Part shown: one piece after another, positions 26,838 through 34,244 of the stretch
Position numbering within the stretch: position 1 is the stretch's first letter
How the letters are laid out: each line of letters begins with the position of its first letter
NCBI RefSeq assembly: GCF_017876655.1
Contig: NZ_JAGIOK010000001.1
Coordinates: forward strand, 1,364,001 to 1,428,000
Origin: Microbacterium imperiale
GTDB lineage: Bacteria > Actinomycetota > Actinomycetes > Actinomycetales > Microbacteriaceae
Reading direction: 5' to 3'
Length of the DNA stretch: 64,000 nt
The notes under the pieces: generated by a model
What the model saw: the letters and a program-made list of their open reading frames with translations, nothing else
The model's database searches: none
Told to the model about the DNA's origin: nothing
Position numbers and translations under genes: made by a program

Positions 26838-28397
26838 ATGGAGCTCTCCGACTACATCCGCATTCTCCGGAAGAACTGGATCGTGATCCTCGTGGTGACG
26901 CTGGTCGGCGTCGGTGCGGCGGCCGCGTACTCGCTCACCCGGACTCCCACCTATGAATCCTCGAGCACGGTCTTCGTCTCGACGCAGACCTCCGGCAGTG
27001 TCGCCGAGCTGCAGCAGGGGTCGACCTTCGCGCAGGCGCGCATCAACACGTACGTCGGACTCGTGTCGACGCCGATCGTCATGAACCCCGTGATCGCCGA
27101 GCTCGGCCTCGGCATCACGGCGGGACAGCTCGCCGAGAAGGTGAACGCCAGCGCCGCCCTGAACACGACGCTCATCACGATCAGCGTCGAAGACACCGAC
27201 CCGGTCGCCGCGGCGGACATCGCCAACGCGCTCGCGGCGAGCCTGTCGGCCGCGGTCCCCGCGATCGAACCGGCCAGCGACTCGGGCGCGAGCCCGATCC
27301 AGCTCTCCCGCGTCCGCGACGCCCAGCCCGCGCTGAGCCCGTCGAGCCCCAACGTCCCGCTCAACCTCGCGCTGGGCCTGCTCGTGGGCCTCGCGCTCGG
27401 CGTCGGCATCGCCGTGCTGCGGACCGTCCTCGACACCCGCATCCGCAACTCGCGCGATGTCGAGCAGGTCACCGACTCGCCGCTGATCGGCGCCATCGCG
27501 TTCGACCCGAAGGCGAAGGAGCGGCCCCTCATCGTGCACGCCGACCCGCTGAGCCCGCGCGCCGAGTCGTTCCGCGCCCTGCGCACCAACCTGCAGTTCC
27601 TCGACATGGGCGGCCGCGCGAGCTTCGTCGTCACGAGCTCGGTGCCCAGCGAGGGCAAGTCGACGACGACAATCAACCTCGCGATCGCCCTGGCCGACGC
27701 CGGCAAGAAGGTCGCGCTGATCGACACCGACCTGCGCAAGCCGAAGGTCGACGAGTACCTCGGCCTCGAGGGCGGCGCCGGCCTGACCGACGTCCTGATC
27801 GGCCGGGCCCGCCTCGGCGACGTGATGCAGCCGTGGGGCGGACGCAGCCTGTACGTGCTGCCGTCGGGCAAGATCCCGCCGAACCCGAGCGAGCTGCTCG
27901 CCTCGCCGCAGATGCACAAGCTGCTCGAGGTGCTCGAACGCGACTTCGACGTCGTGCTGTGCGACGCTCCCCCGCTGCTGCCGGTCACGGATGCCGCGAT
28001 CCTCGCCCGCGCCACGAGCGGCGCGATCGTGGGCGTCGCCTCGGGACGCACGACCCGTCACCAGCTCAAGGGCGCGGTCGACGCGCTGCAGACGGTCGAC
28101 GCGAAGGTGGCCGGCCTCGTCCTGACGATGGTCCCGACCCGCGGCCCCGACGCGTACTACGGCGGGTACGGCTACGGATACGGATACACCGAGCGCGAGA
28201 ACGAGGAGCGCGCCGCCCGCCGGGGCGCTCCCGGTCCGCAGACCAAGAAGGCCAAGAAGGCGAAGCCGCCGCGTGGTCGTCGAGGCTCTGCGGCCGCGGC
28301 TCCGGTGCCCGCCGAGCCGGCACCGACGCTGAGCGACCTCGGTTTCCGCAGCCGCAGCGCGAACGACCCCGGCCGCGCGGGCACGACCGAGGGATGA
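26838..28397 (+). CDS. Polysaccharide chain-length determinant / BY-type tyrosine autokinase with tyrosine-rich tail
   Basis: 519 residues. Wzz domain with helices near 14-33 and 174-196, then the BY-kinase: Walker A PSEGKST (about 270-276), Walker A' DTDLRKP and Walker B VVLCDAPPLL. The tail has six tyrosines at 440-450 (YYGGYGYGYGY), the autophosphorylation cluster, followed by a Lys/Pro-rich end. The ATG at 26838 gives a normal Wzz N-terminus; AAGGGC lies just upstream. It resembles the 811-2289 protein throughout the kinase core but differs in its tail. With the upstream phosphatase it forms a Wzb/Wzc-type switch controlling polymer length at the membrane. Confidence 0.94.
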   Translation: MELSDYIRILRKNWIVILVVTLVGVGAAAAYSLTRTPTYESSSTVFVSTQTSGSVAELQQGSTFAQARINTYVGLVSTPIVMNPVIAELGLGITAGQLAEKVNASAALNTTLITISVEDTDPVAAADIANALAASLSAAVPAIEPASDSGASPIQLSRVRDAQPALSPSSPNVPLNLALGLLVGLALGVGIAVLRTVLDTRIRNSRDVEQVTDSPLIGAIAFDPKAKERPLIVHADPLSPRAESFRALRTNLQFLDMGGRASFVVTSSVPSEGKSTTTINLAIALADAGKKVALIDTDLRKPKVDEYLGLEGGAGLTDVLIGRARLGDVMQPWGGRSLYVLPSGKIPPNPSELLASPQMHKLLEVLERDFDVVLCDAPPLLPVTDAAILARATSGAIVGVASGRTTRHQLKGAVDALQTVDAKVAGLVLTMVPTRGPDAYYGGYGYGYGYTERENEERAARRGAPGPQTKKAKKAKPPRGRRGSAAAAPVPAEPAPTLSDLGFRSRSANDPGRAGTTEG

Positions 28398-28403
28398 CGC
28401 GCC

Positions 28404-29327
28404 GTGGCGCGGCCTGACCTCAGCGCCTCACCGGCGGCGCGTGCGCTGGCGGTCGTCGCCGTGGCGGGGCTCGCGCTCGTCGTCGTCGCGCTCAGCGTGC
28501 TCGCCCTGCAGCGCGACGACGCCCTCGATCCGGCCGCTGCCACCCCGGCCCCCGTGCCGAGCTTCTCGTTCCGCGGGTCCGACACCCCGCCCCCCTCCGC
28601 GACGCCGACCGACGCACCGCCGCCGCCGATGACCTCCGGCGCCGACGAGCGATTCCTCGCGCAGTCCTCGGAGGGAACGCTGTGGCGCGCGACCGCCGGA
28701 GCCTGCGGTGGGACCGAGCCGCTCGTCGAGCGATCGGACGACGCCGGCGACTCGTGGGTCGACGTGACGCCGCGCTACCGCGGCATCGAGCGCGTCCGCG
28801 CCCTCTACGGGTTCTCGGGGACCGAGGCCGAGATGGTCGCCGACCTCGCCGAGTGCGAGCCCAAATGGCTCCGTACCTTCACGCAGGGCGACTTCTGGGA
28901 GCTGTACCCCGACCTGCTCGAGCAGGCGACGTACCCGGCACCCGACGACCCCGCCGTGCTGATCACCCCCGCGGGTGACGTACCGCTGCCGTGCGCCGCC
29001 CCGACCAGCATCCGCATCGGCTCGCAGCAGACCGCGCTGGTGTGCGACGGCGTACCGCAGGTGCGCATCGGGTCCGCCGCCTGGTCGCCGCTGCCCGTCG
29101 ACCAGGTCGTCGCGATCGACGTGCTGGGACGATCCACCGCGGTCGCTCGCGTCGATCCCGAGGCCTGCGCCGACGGCCTCGCTCTGGCATGGATCGACGG
29201 CGATGCCGCCGTCGCCCCGGCGGGCTGCCTCGACGGAGCCGATCCCGCCGCCCCGACCGCGATCGCCGCCCTCGACGACGTCCTGGTCGTGTGGTCGGGC
29301 GACCGGGTCGAGTCCTTCACCCGCTGA
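28404..29327 (+). CDS. Signal-anchored extracytoplasmic protein with sialidase-like beta repeats (unknown)
   Basis: 307 residues from GTG 28404, 6 bp after the BY-kinase stop. One hydrophobic segment (ALAVVAVAGLALVVVALSVLAL) acts as a signal anchor; a Pro/Thr-rich linker and a Cys-containing beta domain follow. RSDDAGDSWVDVT resembles an Asp-box (SxDxGxxW) of sialidase-type propellers. Only part of a propeller would fit, so enzymatic activity is unlikely. The tight spacing suggests co-transcription with the exopolysaccharide kinase. It has no obvious named homologue from inspection. Confidence 0.7.
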   Translation: MARPDLSASPAARALAVVAVAGLALVVVALSVLALQRDDALDPAAATPAPVPSFSFRGSDTPPPSATPTDAPPPPMTSGADERFLAQSSEGTLWRATAGACGGTEPLVERSDDAGDSWVDVTPRYRGIERVRALYGFSGTEAEMVADLAECEPKWLRTFTQGDFWELYPDLLEQATYPAPDDPAVLITPAGDVPLPCAAPTSIRIGSQQTALVCDGVPQVRIGSAAWSPLPVDQVVAIDVLGRSTAVARVDPEACADGLALAWIDGDAAVAPAGCLDGADPAAPTAIAALDDVLVVWSGDRVESFTR

Positions 29328-29329
29328 GG

Positions 29330-30982
29330 TCAGCGCAGTCGGCCGTCGCCGGGACGGCACACGCGCATCCGGCGCGCACCGTACCCGTCGAGTGACATCG
29401 CGACCGCGCCGTCCTCGACGGCCCAGCTCTCACCCGAGGCGAGGCAGAGAAGCTCGGTGCCGACGGGCTCGTCGCCGAGCTCGAGGTCGAAGCTCACCGG
29501 CTCGCCGGCGAAGTTGTGCACCGCGATGAACCGGCTGTCGCTCGTGCGTGCGCCGTGCGCGAGCACCGTGGGCGCGGTGGCCGGCAGCAGCTCGAGCTCG
29601 CCCCAGCCGATCTCGGGCGAGAGGCGGTAGGTGCGGGCCAGCTCGCGGACGAACGAGAACAGCGAGTCGGCGGCCATCAGCTGCGACTCGACGTTGACAT
29701 GCTCGGGGGCATACGGGCCGTCCGGCGCCGGCAGCGGGTGATCGGAGGCGGGTGCGGTCGAGAACCCGCCGTCCGGGCTCCATTGCATCGGGACGCGCAC
29801 CGCGTCGCGCTCGTCGATGTCGAGGTTCTCGCCCATCCCGATCTCTTCGCCGTACAGCAGCACCGGCGTGCCCGGCAGCGAGAACAGCAGGCTGTAGACC
29901 AGACGAACGCGGCGCGGGTCGCCGCCCAGCATCGGGGGCAGCCGGCGCCGGATGCCGCGCCCGAAGACGCGCATCGACTCGTCGGGCGCGAACGCCGCGA
30001 AGACCTCGTCGCGTTCGTCGTCGCTCAACTGGTCGAGCGTCAGCTCGTCGTGATTACGGACGAAGTTCGCCCACTGCGACACTGCGGCGATCGCCGGCCG
30101 ACTCTCGAGCGATGCCCGCAGGGGCTGCGGATCCTCGCGCGCGAGTGCGAGGTACAGGGCTTGGTTGCTCGCGAAGTCGAACTGCATGTGCAGCTCGCCG
30201 TCGCCGTCCTCTCCGAAGAATGCCGCCTGCTCGGCGTGCGGCACGTTGACCTCTCCCACGAGCATCGCGTCGCTCGAACGGCGCTGCGCGAAGCGTCTCA
30301 GCGCCCGCAGCACGTCGTGATCGCGCTGGGGTTCGCGGCGCTCAGGCGACGAGACGAACGACGGCACCGCGTCGACGCGGAAGCCCGAGACGCCGAGCTG
30401 CAGCCAGAAGCCCATCACCTTGGCGAGCTCGCGCTGGACGTCCGGGTTCTCGACGTTCAGGTCGGGCTGATGGGAGTAGAAGCTGTGCAGGTAGTACTGC
30501 CCGCTCGCCTCGTCCCACTCCCACACCCCGTCCTCTTCGCCGGGGAACTGGGTCTCGCGCGGGTCATCGGGGATCTCGTCCCGCCAGACGTAGTAGTCCC
30601 GGTACGGCGACGTCCGACTGCGGCGTGCCGACGCGAACCAGGGATGCTGATCCGAGGTGTGGTTCAAGACGAGATCCACGATCACCCGGATGCCGCGGTC
30701 CTCGGCCGTGCGGATCAGCTCGACCAGGTCGCCGTGCGACCCCAGCCGCGGGTCGATGCCGTAGTAGTCCGAGACGTCGTAGCCGTTGTCGCGGTCCGGC
30801 GTCGAGTAGAACGGCATGAGCCACAGGCAGGTCACCCCGAGGTCAGCGAGATAAGGGAGCCGGCGCGCGAGGCCCGGCAGGTCGCCGACCCCATCGCCGT
30901 CGTCGTCGAGGAACTTGTCGACGTCGACGCAGTAGAGCACCGCGTTCTTCCACCACAGATCGCTCGTGTCGACGATCTTCAT
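29330..30982 (-). CDS. GH13 alpha-amylase-family enzyme, trehalose-synthase-like
   Basis: 550 residues, cytoplasmic (no signal peptide). A GH13 (beta/alpha)8 barrel: WWKNAVLYCVDVDKF start, region I DLVLNHTS, nucleophile Asp204 in GFRVDAVPSF, acid/base Glu244 in MLVGEVNV, stabiliser Asp312 in VRNHDEL, and a C-terminal beta domain. The layout (LWLMPFYSTPDRDNGYDVSDYY) follows trehalose synthase and oligo-alpha-glucosidase types, so it probably isomerises maltose/trehalose or cleaves a small alpha-glucan. It overlaps the LLM oxidoreductase gene by 4 bp (ATGA), so the two are made together. The exact substrate cannot be fixed from sequence alone. Confidence 0.85.
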   Translation of the reverse strand: MKIVDTSDLWWKNAVLYCVDVDKFLDDDGDGVGDLPGLARRLPYLADLGVTCLWLMPFYSTPDRDNGYDVSDYYGIDPRLGSHGDLVELIRTAEDRGIRVIVDLVLNHTSDQHPWFASARRSRTSPYRDYYVWRDEIPDDPRETQFPGEEDGVWEWDEASGQYYLHSFYSHQPDLNVENPDVQRELAKVMGFWLQLGVSGFRVDAVPSFVSSPERREPQRDHDVLRALRRFAQRRSSDAMLVGEVNVPHAEQAAFFGEDGDGELHMQFDFASNQALYLALAREDPQPLRASLESRPAIAAVSQWANFVRNHDELTLDQLSDDERDEVFAAFAPDESMRVFGRGIRRRLPPMLGGDPRRVRLVYSLLFSLPGTPVLLYGEEIGMGENLDIDERDAVRVPMQWSPDGGFSTAPASDHPLPAPDGPYAPEHVNVESQLMAADSLFSFVRELARTYRLSPEIGWGELELLPATAPTVLAHGARTSDSRFIAVHNFAGEPVSFDLELGDEPVGTELLCLASGESWAVEDGAVAMSLDGYGARRMRVCRPGDGRLR

Positions 30983-31986
30983 CGGCTCGCTCCCGTGGCG
31001 GACGCCTCGCCGAGGCGGTCCCGCAGGGCGGCGAGCAGCCGGGTCGCGCGTTCGCCGAGGAAGGCGCGCTGGTCCTGTGCGATCTCGTGGATGTACAGGC
31101 GGTCGAACCCGGCGTCGACGAGATCGGCGAGGCGGTCGGCGAGCGCAGCGATGCCCTCGTCCGAGTCGTCGGCGATCATGACGTGCTCGGCGAGCTCGGC
31201 ATCGGTCGCGTCACCCGCGCGCGCCGCGAACTCCTCGGGCTGCGCGATGTCCCACGCCTCCGGCGGTGTTACGACACCATGGATCCACTGGTCCCGCGCG
31301 ACCGCGACCGCCTCGGCGACCGACCCGGCGAGCGAGATGTGCACCTGCAGACAGGTCGGGCCGAGCCCACCGGCATCCAGGTAGGCGTCGACGATCTCGG
31401 CGACCTGCTCGCGCTCGGTGCCGACGGTGACGAGGCCGTCGGCCCAGCCCGCAGCCCAGCGCGCGGTCTCGGGCGAAGCGGCCGTTGCCATCAGGGTCGT
31501 CGGTCCGGCGGGCAGGCTCCACAGCCGCGCCTCGTGCACGCGCACACGCCCCTCGTGCGTGACCGTCTCGCCGGCGAGCAGGCCGCGCATGACCTCGACG
31601 CATTCGCCCAGCCGGGCTGTGCGCTCGTCCTTCGCAGGCCATGGGTCGCCGGTCACGTGCTCGTTGAGCAGTTCACCGCTGCCGAGGGCGGCGAAGTACC
31701 GCCCGGGGAACATCTCCGACAGGGTCGCGATCGCGTGCGCACTGAGCACGGGGTGGTGGAGCTGACCGGGTGTGGCGACCGAGCCGATCGGGAACCGCGT
31801 CGAGGCCAGCGCCGCCCCGAGCCAGGCGATGACATTGCCGGAGTGCCCCTGTTGCGGCGTCCACGGTGAGATGTGATCGGCACTGAAGGCGCCGTCGAAA
31901 CCGATGCGTTCCGCCGCGATCACGGCCTCCAGCAGCGCGCTGGGCGCGAGTTGTTCGTGCGAAGCGTGGTATCCGATGAAGGCCAT
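30979..31986 (-). CDS. LLM-class flavin-dependent oxidoreductase (TIGR03885-like)
   Basis: 335 residues. Luciferase-like TIM barrel: AFIGYHASHEQ, ADHISPW, LGSGELLNEH and MATAASPETARW. It fits the FMN-using LLM subgroup rather than clear F420 enzymes, but cofactor assignment from motifs is uncertain. The ATG at 31986 is chosen because it begins the conserved FIGYHAS strand; its ribosome site is poor. It is first in a two-gene operon with the GH13 enzyme (4-bp overlap), which suggests a linked but unknown sugar redox step. Confidence 0.8.
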   Translation of the reverse strand: MAFIGYHASHEQLAPSALLEAVIAAERIGFDGAFSADHISPWTPQQGHSGNVIAWLGAALASTRFPIGSVATPGQLHHPVLSAHAIATLSEMFPGRYFAALGSGELLNEHVTGDPWPAKDERTARLGECVEVMRGLLAGETVTHEGRVRVHEARLWSLPAGPTTLMATAASPETARWAAGWADGLVTVGTEREQVAEIVDAYLDAGGLGPTCLQVHISLAGSVAEAVAVARDQWIHGVVTPPEAWDIAQPEEFAARAGDATDAELAEHVMIADDSDEGIAALADRLADLVDAGFDRLYIHEIAQDQRAFLGERATRLLAALRDRLGEASATGASR

Positions 31987-32076
31987 ACTCCAGTGTTCCC
32001 GAGGTGCCGCGATGACCCTCGCGGGTTGCCTCACGCGCAGCGGTGCGGTATCGCGAAGCATCCCACCCACAACGCA

Positions 32077-32109
32077 GAGCACCCCGGGTCGAGATGACCC
32101 GGGGTGCTC
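32077..32109. terminator. Terminator hairpin downstream of the CsbD-like gene
   Basis: Perfect 14-bp stem (32077-32090 with 32096-32109), loop GAGAT. It lies immediately after the CsbD-like stop codon (32125 on the minus strand) and before the LLM gene, insulating that operon. Confidence 0.85.
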
Positions 32110-32124
32110 ACGTGAAGGAGCGTC

Positions 32125-32295
32125 TTACTTGAAGGCGTCCTTGACGTTCTCGCCGGCCTGCTTGACGTTGGCGGCGGTCTGGTCCTTGTGGCCTTCGGCT
32201 TCGAGACGCTCGTTGTCGGTCGTCTTGCCGGTGGCTTCCTTCGCCTTGCCGGCGACGTCCTGAGCGGCGTTCTTGATCTTGTCGTCGAGTCCCAT
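32125..32295 (-). CDS. CsbD-family small stress protein
   Basis: 56 residues, hydrophilic and helical, beginning MGLDDKIKNAAQDVAGKAKE and ending NVKDAFK, a standard CsbD-like sequence. The family is associated with general stress responses; its molecular role is unknown. GGAAGGGG precedes the ATG at a normal distance. It is followed by a strong terminator and preceded by two tandem hairpins, so it is a monocistronic unit. Confidence 0.9.
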   Translation of the reverse strand: MGLDDKIKNAAQDVAGKAKEATGKTTDNERLEAEGHKDQTAANVKQAGENVKDAFK

Positions 32296-32320
32296 AATCG
32301 GCCCCTTCCCTCGATCTGCG

Positions 32321-32361
32321 TCCGGGCCTGTGTGCCCGGATGCCGGGACGGTTCATCCCGG
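32321..32361 (-). terminator. Two tandem hairpins between small membrane protein gene and CsbD-like gene
   Basis: Stem 1: TCCGGGC/GCCCGGA (32321-32327/32334-32340). Stem 2: CCGGGA/TCCCGG (32343-32348/32356-32361). They lie downstream of the 32438-32641 gene and upstream of the CsbD start, so they would end the first transcript or act in the CsbD leader. Confidence 0.6.
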
Positions 32362-32437
32362 TCCTTCCACGGTAGATCGGGCCGATCCGTACCCGCACCC
32401 ACTCGCGTTCCGGCGGCGAATGAGGTAAACGCGCGCG

Positions 32438-32641
32438 TCAGCGGCGAGGCGGACCGTCCCCGCCGCGTCCGCCGCGGCGTCCACCGCGCAGACGGATGAC
32501 ACCCACCACGACGAACAGCGCCGCTGCGACGAGGTTCAACGTGCCCGTACCGGTGGATCCGTTCGCGAGCGACAGGATGCCGGCGAGCGCGAACAGCACG
32601 GCTGCCGCGAAGGCGAGGATCATCACGGTTCTGTTCGTCAT
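32438..32641 (-). CDS. Small two-helix membrane protein (unknown)
   Basis: 67 residues with two membrane helices (VMILAFAAAVLFALAGILSL and TLNLVAAALFVVVGVIRL) and a basic Arg/Gly tail that should face the cytoplasm. The ATG at 32641 is chosen because it begins right at the first helix. It is divergent from the secreted-protein gene at 32744. Such two-helix proteins are common in Microbacteriaceae and have no known function. Confidence 0.65.
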   Translation of the reverse strand: MTNRTVMILAFAAAVLFALAGILSLANGSTGTGTLNLVAAALFVVVGVIRLRGGRRGGRGGDGPPRR

Positions 32642-32743
32642 CGGTGCCCCGTTCTCGATGGGCCGCTGAGCGGCCACGGCGGCAACGCTACGGCATCCGC
32701 TCGTTCCCAGGTTTCTCGTGCGAGCGTGCGCGACGATCGATGC

Positions 32744-33643
32744 ATGGCCGCGCGATCCCGGATGACGCAGCGACGACGTCGCCGCATCGGGATCATCGCG
32801 ACGCTGGTGTCGGTGCCTATCGTGCTGGTGGCGCTGATCGTCGCCGTCGGGATCACCGCCGCCAACGTCGTGTCGTCGCTCGGCCCCTCGACCCCGCCGT
32901 TGCTCGGCGACGAGCCGCGCGCGCTTCCGCCCAACGCCGGGCAGATCGAACCCGGCAACCTCATCGACGACGAGCTCTTCTTCGACCGCGATGCCCTCTC
33001 GGCCGAGCAGATCCAGCGCTTCCTCGACGAGAAGATCGGGGACTGCGCCAACGGGCGGTGCCTGAACGTCGCGACCGCCGGCATCTCGTCACGCGAGGAG
33101 CGGGTGTCCGAGCGCACCGGCGAGGTCATCTGCCGGGCGTTCGAAGGCGGCGAGCTGCCCGTCTCGGAGATCATCTACCGCGTGCAGCAGGCGTGCGGCA
33201 TCTCGGCGCGGGTGATTCTCGTGACGCTGCAGAAGGAGCAGTCACTCGTCGAGGGCCGCGCCGCGCGGGCGCCCTCCGAGGGCCGGCTGCGGGCGGCGAT
33301 GGGCGCGAGCTGCCCCGACACCGCTCCCTGCGACCCGCAGTACGAGGGCGTCGGCGCACAGATCGTCGCGGGCGCCACCGACCTGGCCTCGTACCGGGCT
33401 TCGAACTTCATGCGCCAGCCCGGCACGCACTTCATCGCCTACCACCCGAACAGCGCCTGCGGCGGGACGGATGTCGCTATCGAGAACGACGCGACAGCGG
33501 CGCTGTACAACTACACGCCGTACCAACCCGACGCTGCGGCCCTGTCGTCCGGTTGGGGCACCGGCGGCCCGTGCTCGTCGTACGGCAACCGCAACTTCGC
33601 CTACTACTTCGCCCTCTGGTTCGGCTCCGTCCGAGCGGGGTGA
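32744..33643 (+). CDS. Membrane-anchored extracytoplasmic protein with lytic-enzyme-like segment (unknown)
   Basis: 299 residues. A very basic start (MTQRRRRRIG) precedes a single helix (IGIIATLVSVPIVLVALIVAVGI) acting as signal anchor. The outside domain has several Cys (CANGRC, PDTAPCDP, PNSACGG, GGPCSSYG) and ARVILVTLQKEQSLV, which recalls the catalytic helix of lysozyme-fold transglycosylases (Glu in LQKEQS). Proteins of this type are often labelled 'hemagglutinin' in actinobacteria. Muralytic activity is inference. The ATG at 32744 is used; the ATG at 32762 is equally possible. Confidence 0.65.
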   Translation: MAARSRMTQRRRRRIGIIATLVSVPIVLVALIVAVGITAANVVSSLGPSTPPLLGDEPRALPPNAGQIEPGNLIDDELFFDRDALSAEQIQRFLDEKIGDCANGRCLNVATAGISSREERVSERTGEVICRAFEGGELPVSEIIYRVQQACGISARVILVTLQKEQSLVEGRAARAPSEGRLRAAMGASCPDTAPCDPQYEGVGAQIVAGATDLASYRASNFMRQPGTHFIAYHPNSACGGTDVAIENDATAALYNYTPYQPDAAALSSGWGTGGPCSSYGNRNFAYYFALWFGSVRAG

Positions 33644-33667
33644 CCCGGCGCCGGCACGCCCGGACGG

Positions 33668-34201
33668 TTACAGCGCGGTCGTCGCGCGGTCCGCGTGCTC
33701 AGGAGGCCAGACGACCGCGAAGCGCTCGAACACGATCTCCTCGTCCTCCGACCACTCCGCGCCGCGCGCCGCGGCGACCCGCGTCCAGTACCGTCGATGC
33801 TCGCGTCGCCAGCTTTCGAGCGTGCCGTCGTCCTCGCCCTCGTCGGCGGCGAACGCGGCGTCGGCACTGGCGAAGGGGCCGAGCCGCAGCTCGATGCTGC
33901 GGATGACGATCCGCGGCGCGCCCGAGCTGTCGCATGCGATCCAGTGCGACCCGATACGGGGAATGCGATCGCCGCGGGCCACGAAGTCGGCCACGAGCTC
34001 GGCGGTGGCGCGCTTGCGTCCCGACAGCACGACCGCGAGCAGCTCGTCCGCGAGCCGCGCCGAATCGCCGAAGTGCTCGACGGTGTACTCGGGCGCGGCG
34101 AGGACCGCCTCGGGGTGCGCTGCGCGGTACTGCTCCCACATGGCGGCGGCCGCGTCGGAGTCGAGGGGCAGCGCGTGCGACGACAGGGCGGTTTCACTCA
34201 C
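33668..34201 (-). CDS. ASCH-domain protein
   Basis: 177 residues. The ASCH beta-barrel is recognisable from SGRKRATAEL, IPRIGSHWIACDSSG and IVIRSIELRLGPF, ending EEIVFERFAVVWPPEHA. ASCH domains bind RNA or nucleotides and have been proposed as co-activators or RNA-processing factors. GTG 34201 has AGGA 7 nt upstream and is chosen over GTG 34240. An overlapping minus-strand frame (33604-34197) is a shadow with no family features. It lies 43 bp after GH38 but shows no functional link to that operon. Confidence 0.8.
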   Translation of the reverse strand: MSETALSSHALPLDSDAAAAMWEQYRAAHPEAVLAAPEYTVEHFGDSARLADELLAVVLSGRKRATAELVADFVARGDRIPRIGSHWIACDSSGAPRIVIRSIELRLGPFASADAAFAADEGEDDGTLESWRREHRRYWTRVAAARGAEWSEDEEIVFERFAVVWPPEHADRATTAL

Positions 34202-34244
34202 CCTCCGATCCTGCCACCGCCGGCTGCCCCGTCCCGACACCGCC

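Noticed and set aside
33604..34197. Minus-strand 197-codon frame overlapping the ASCH gene
   Set aside because: Arg/Ser/Pro-rich and featureless; the neighbouring frame gives an intact ASCH domain.
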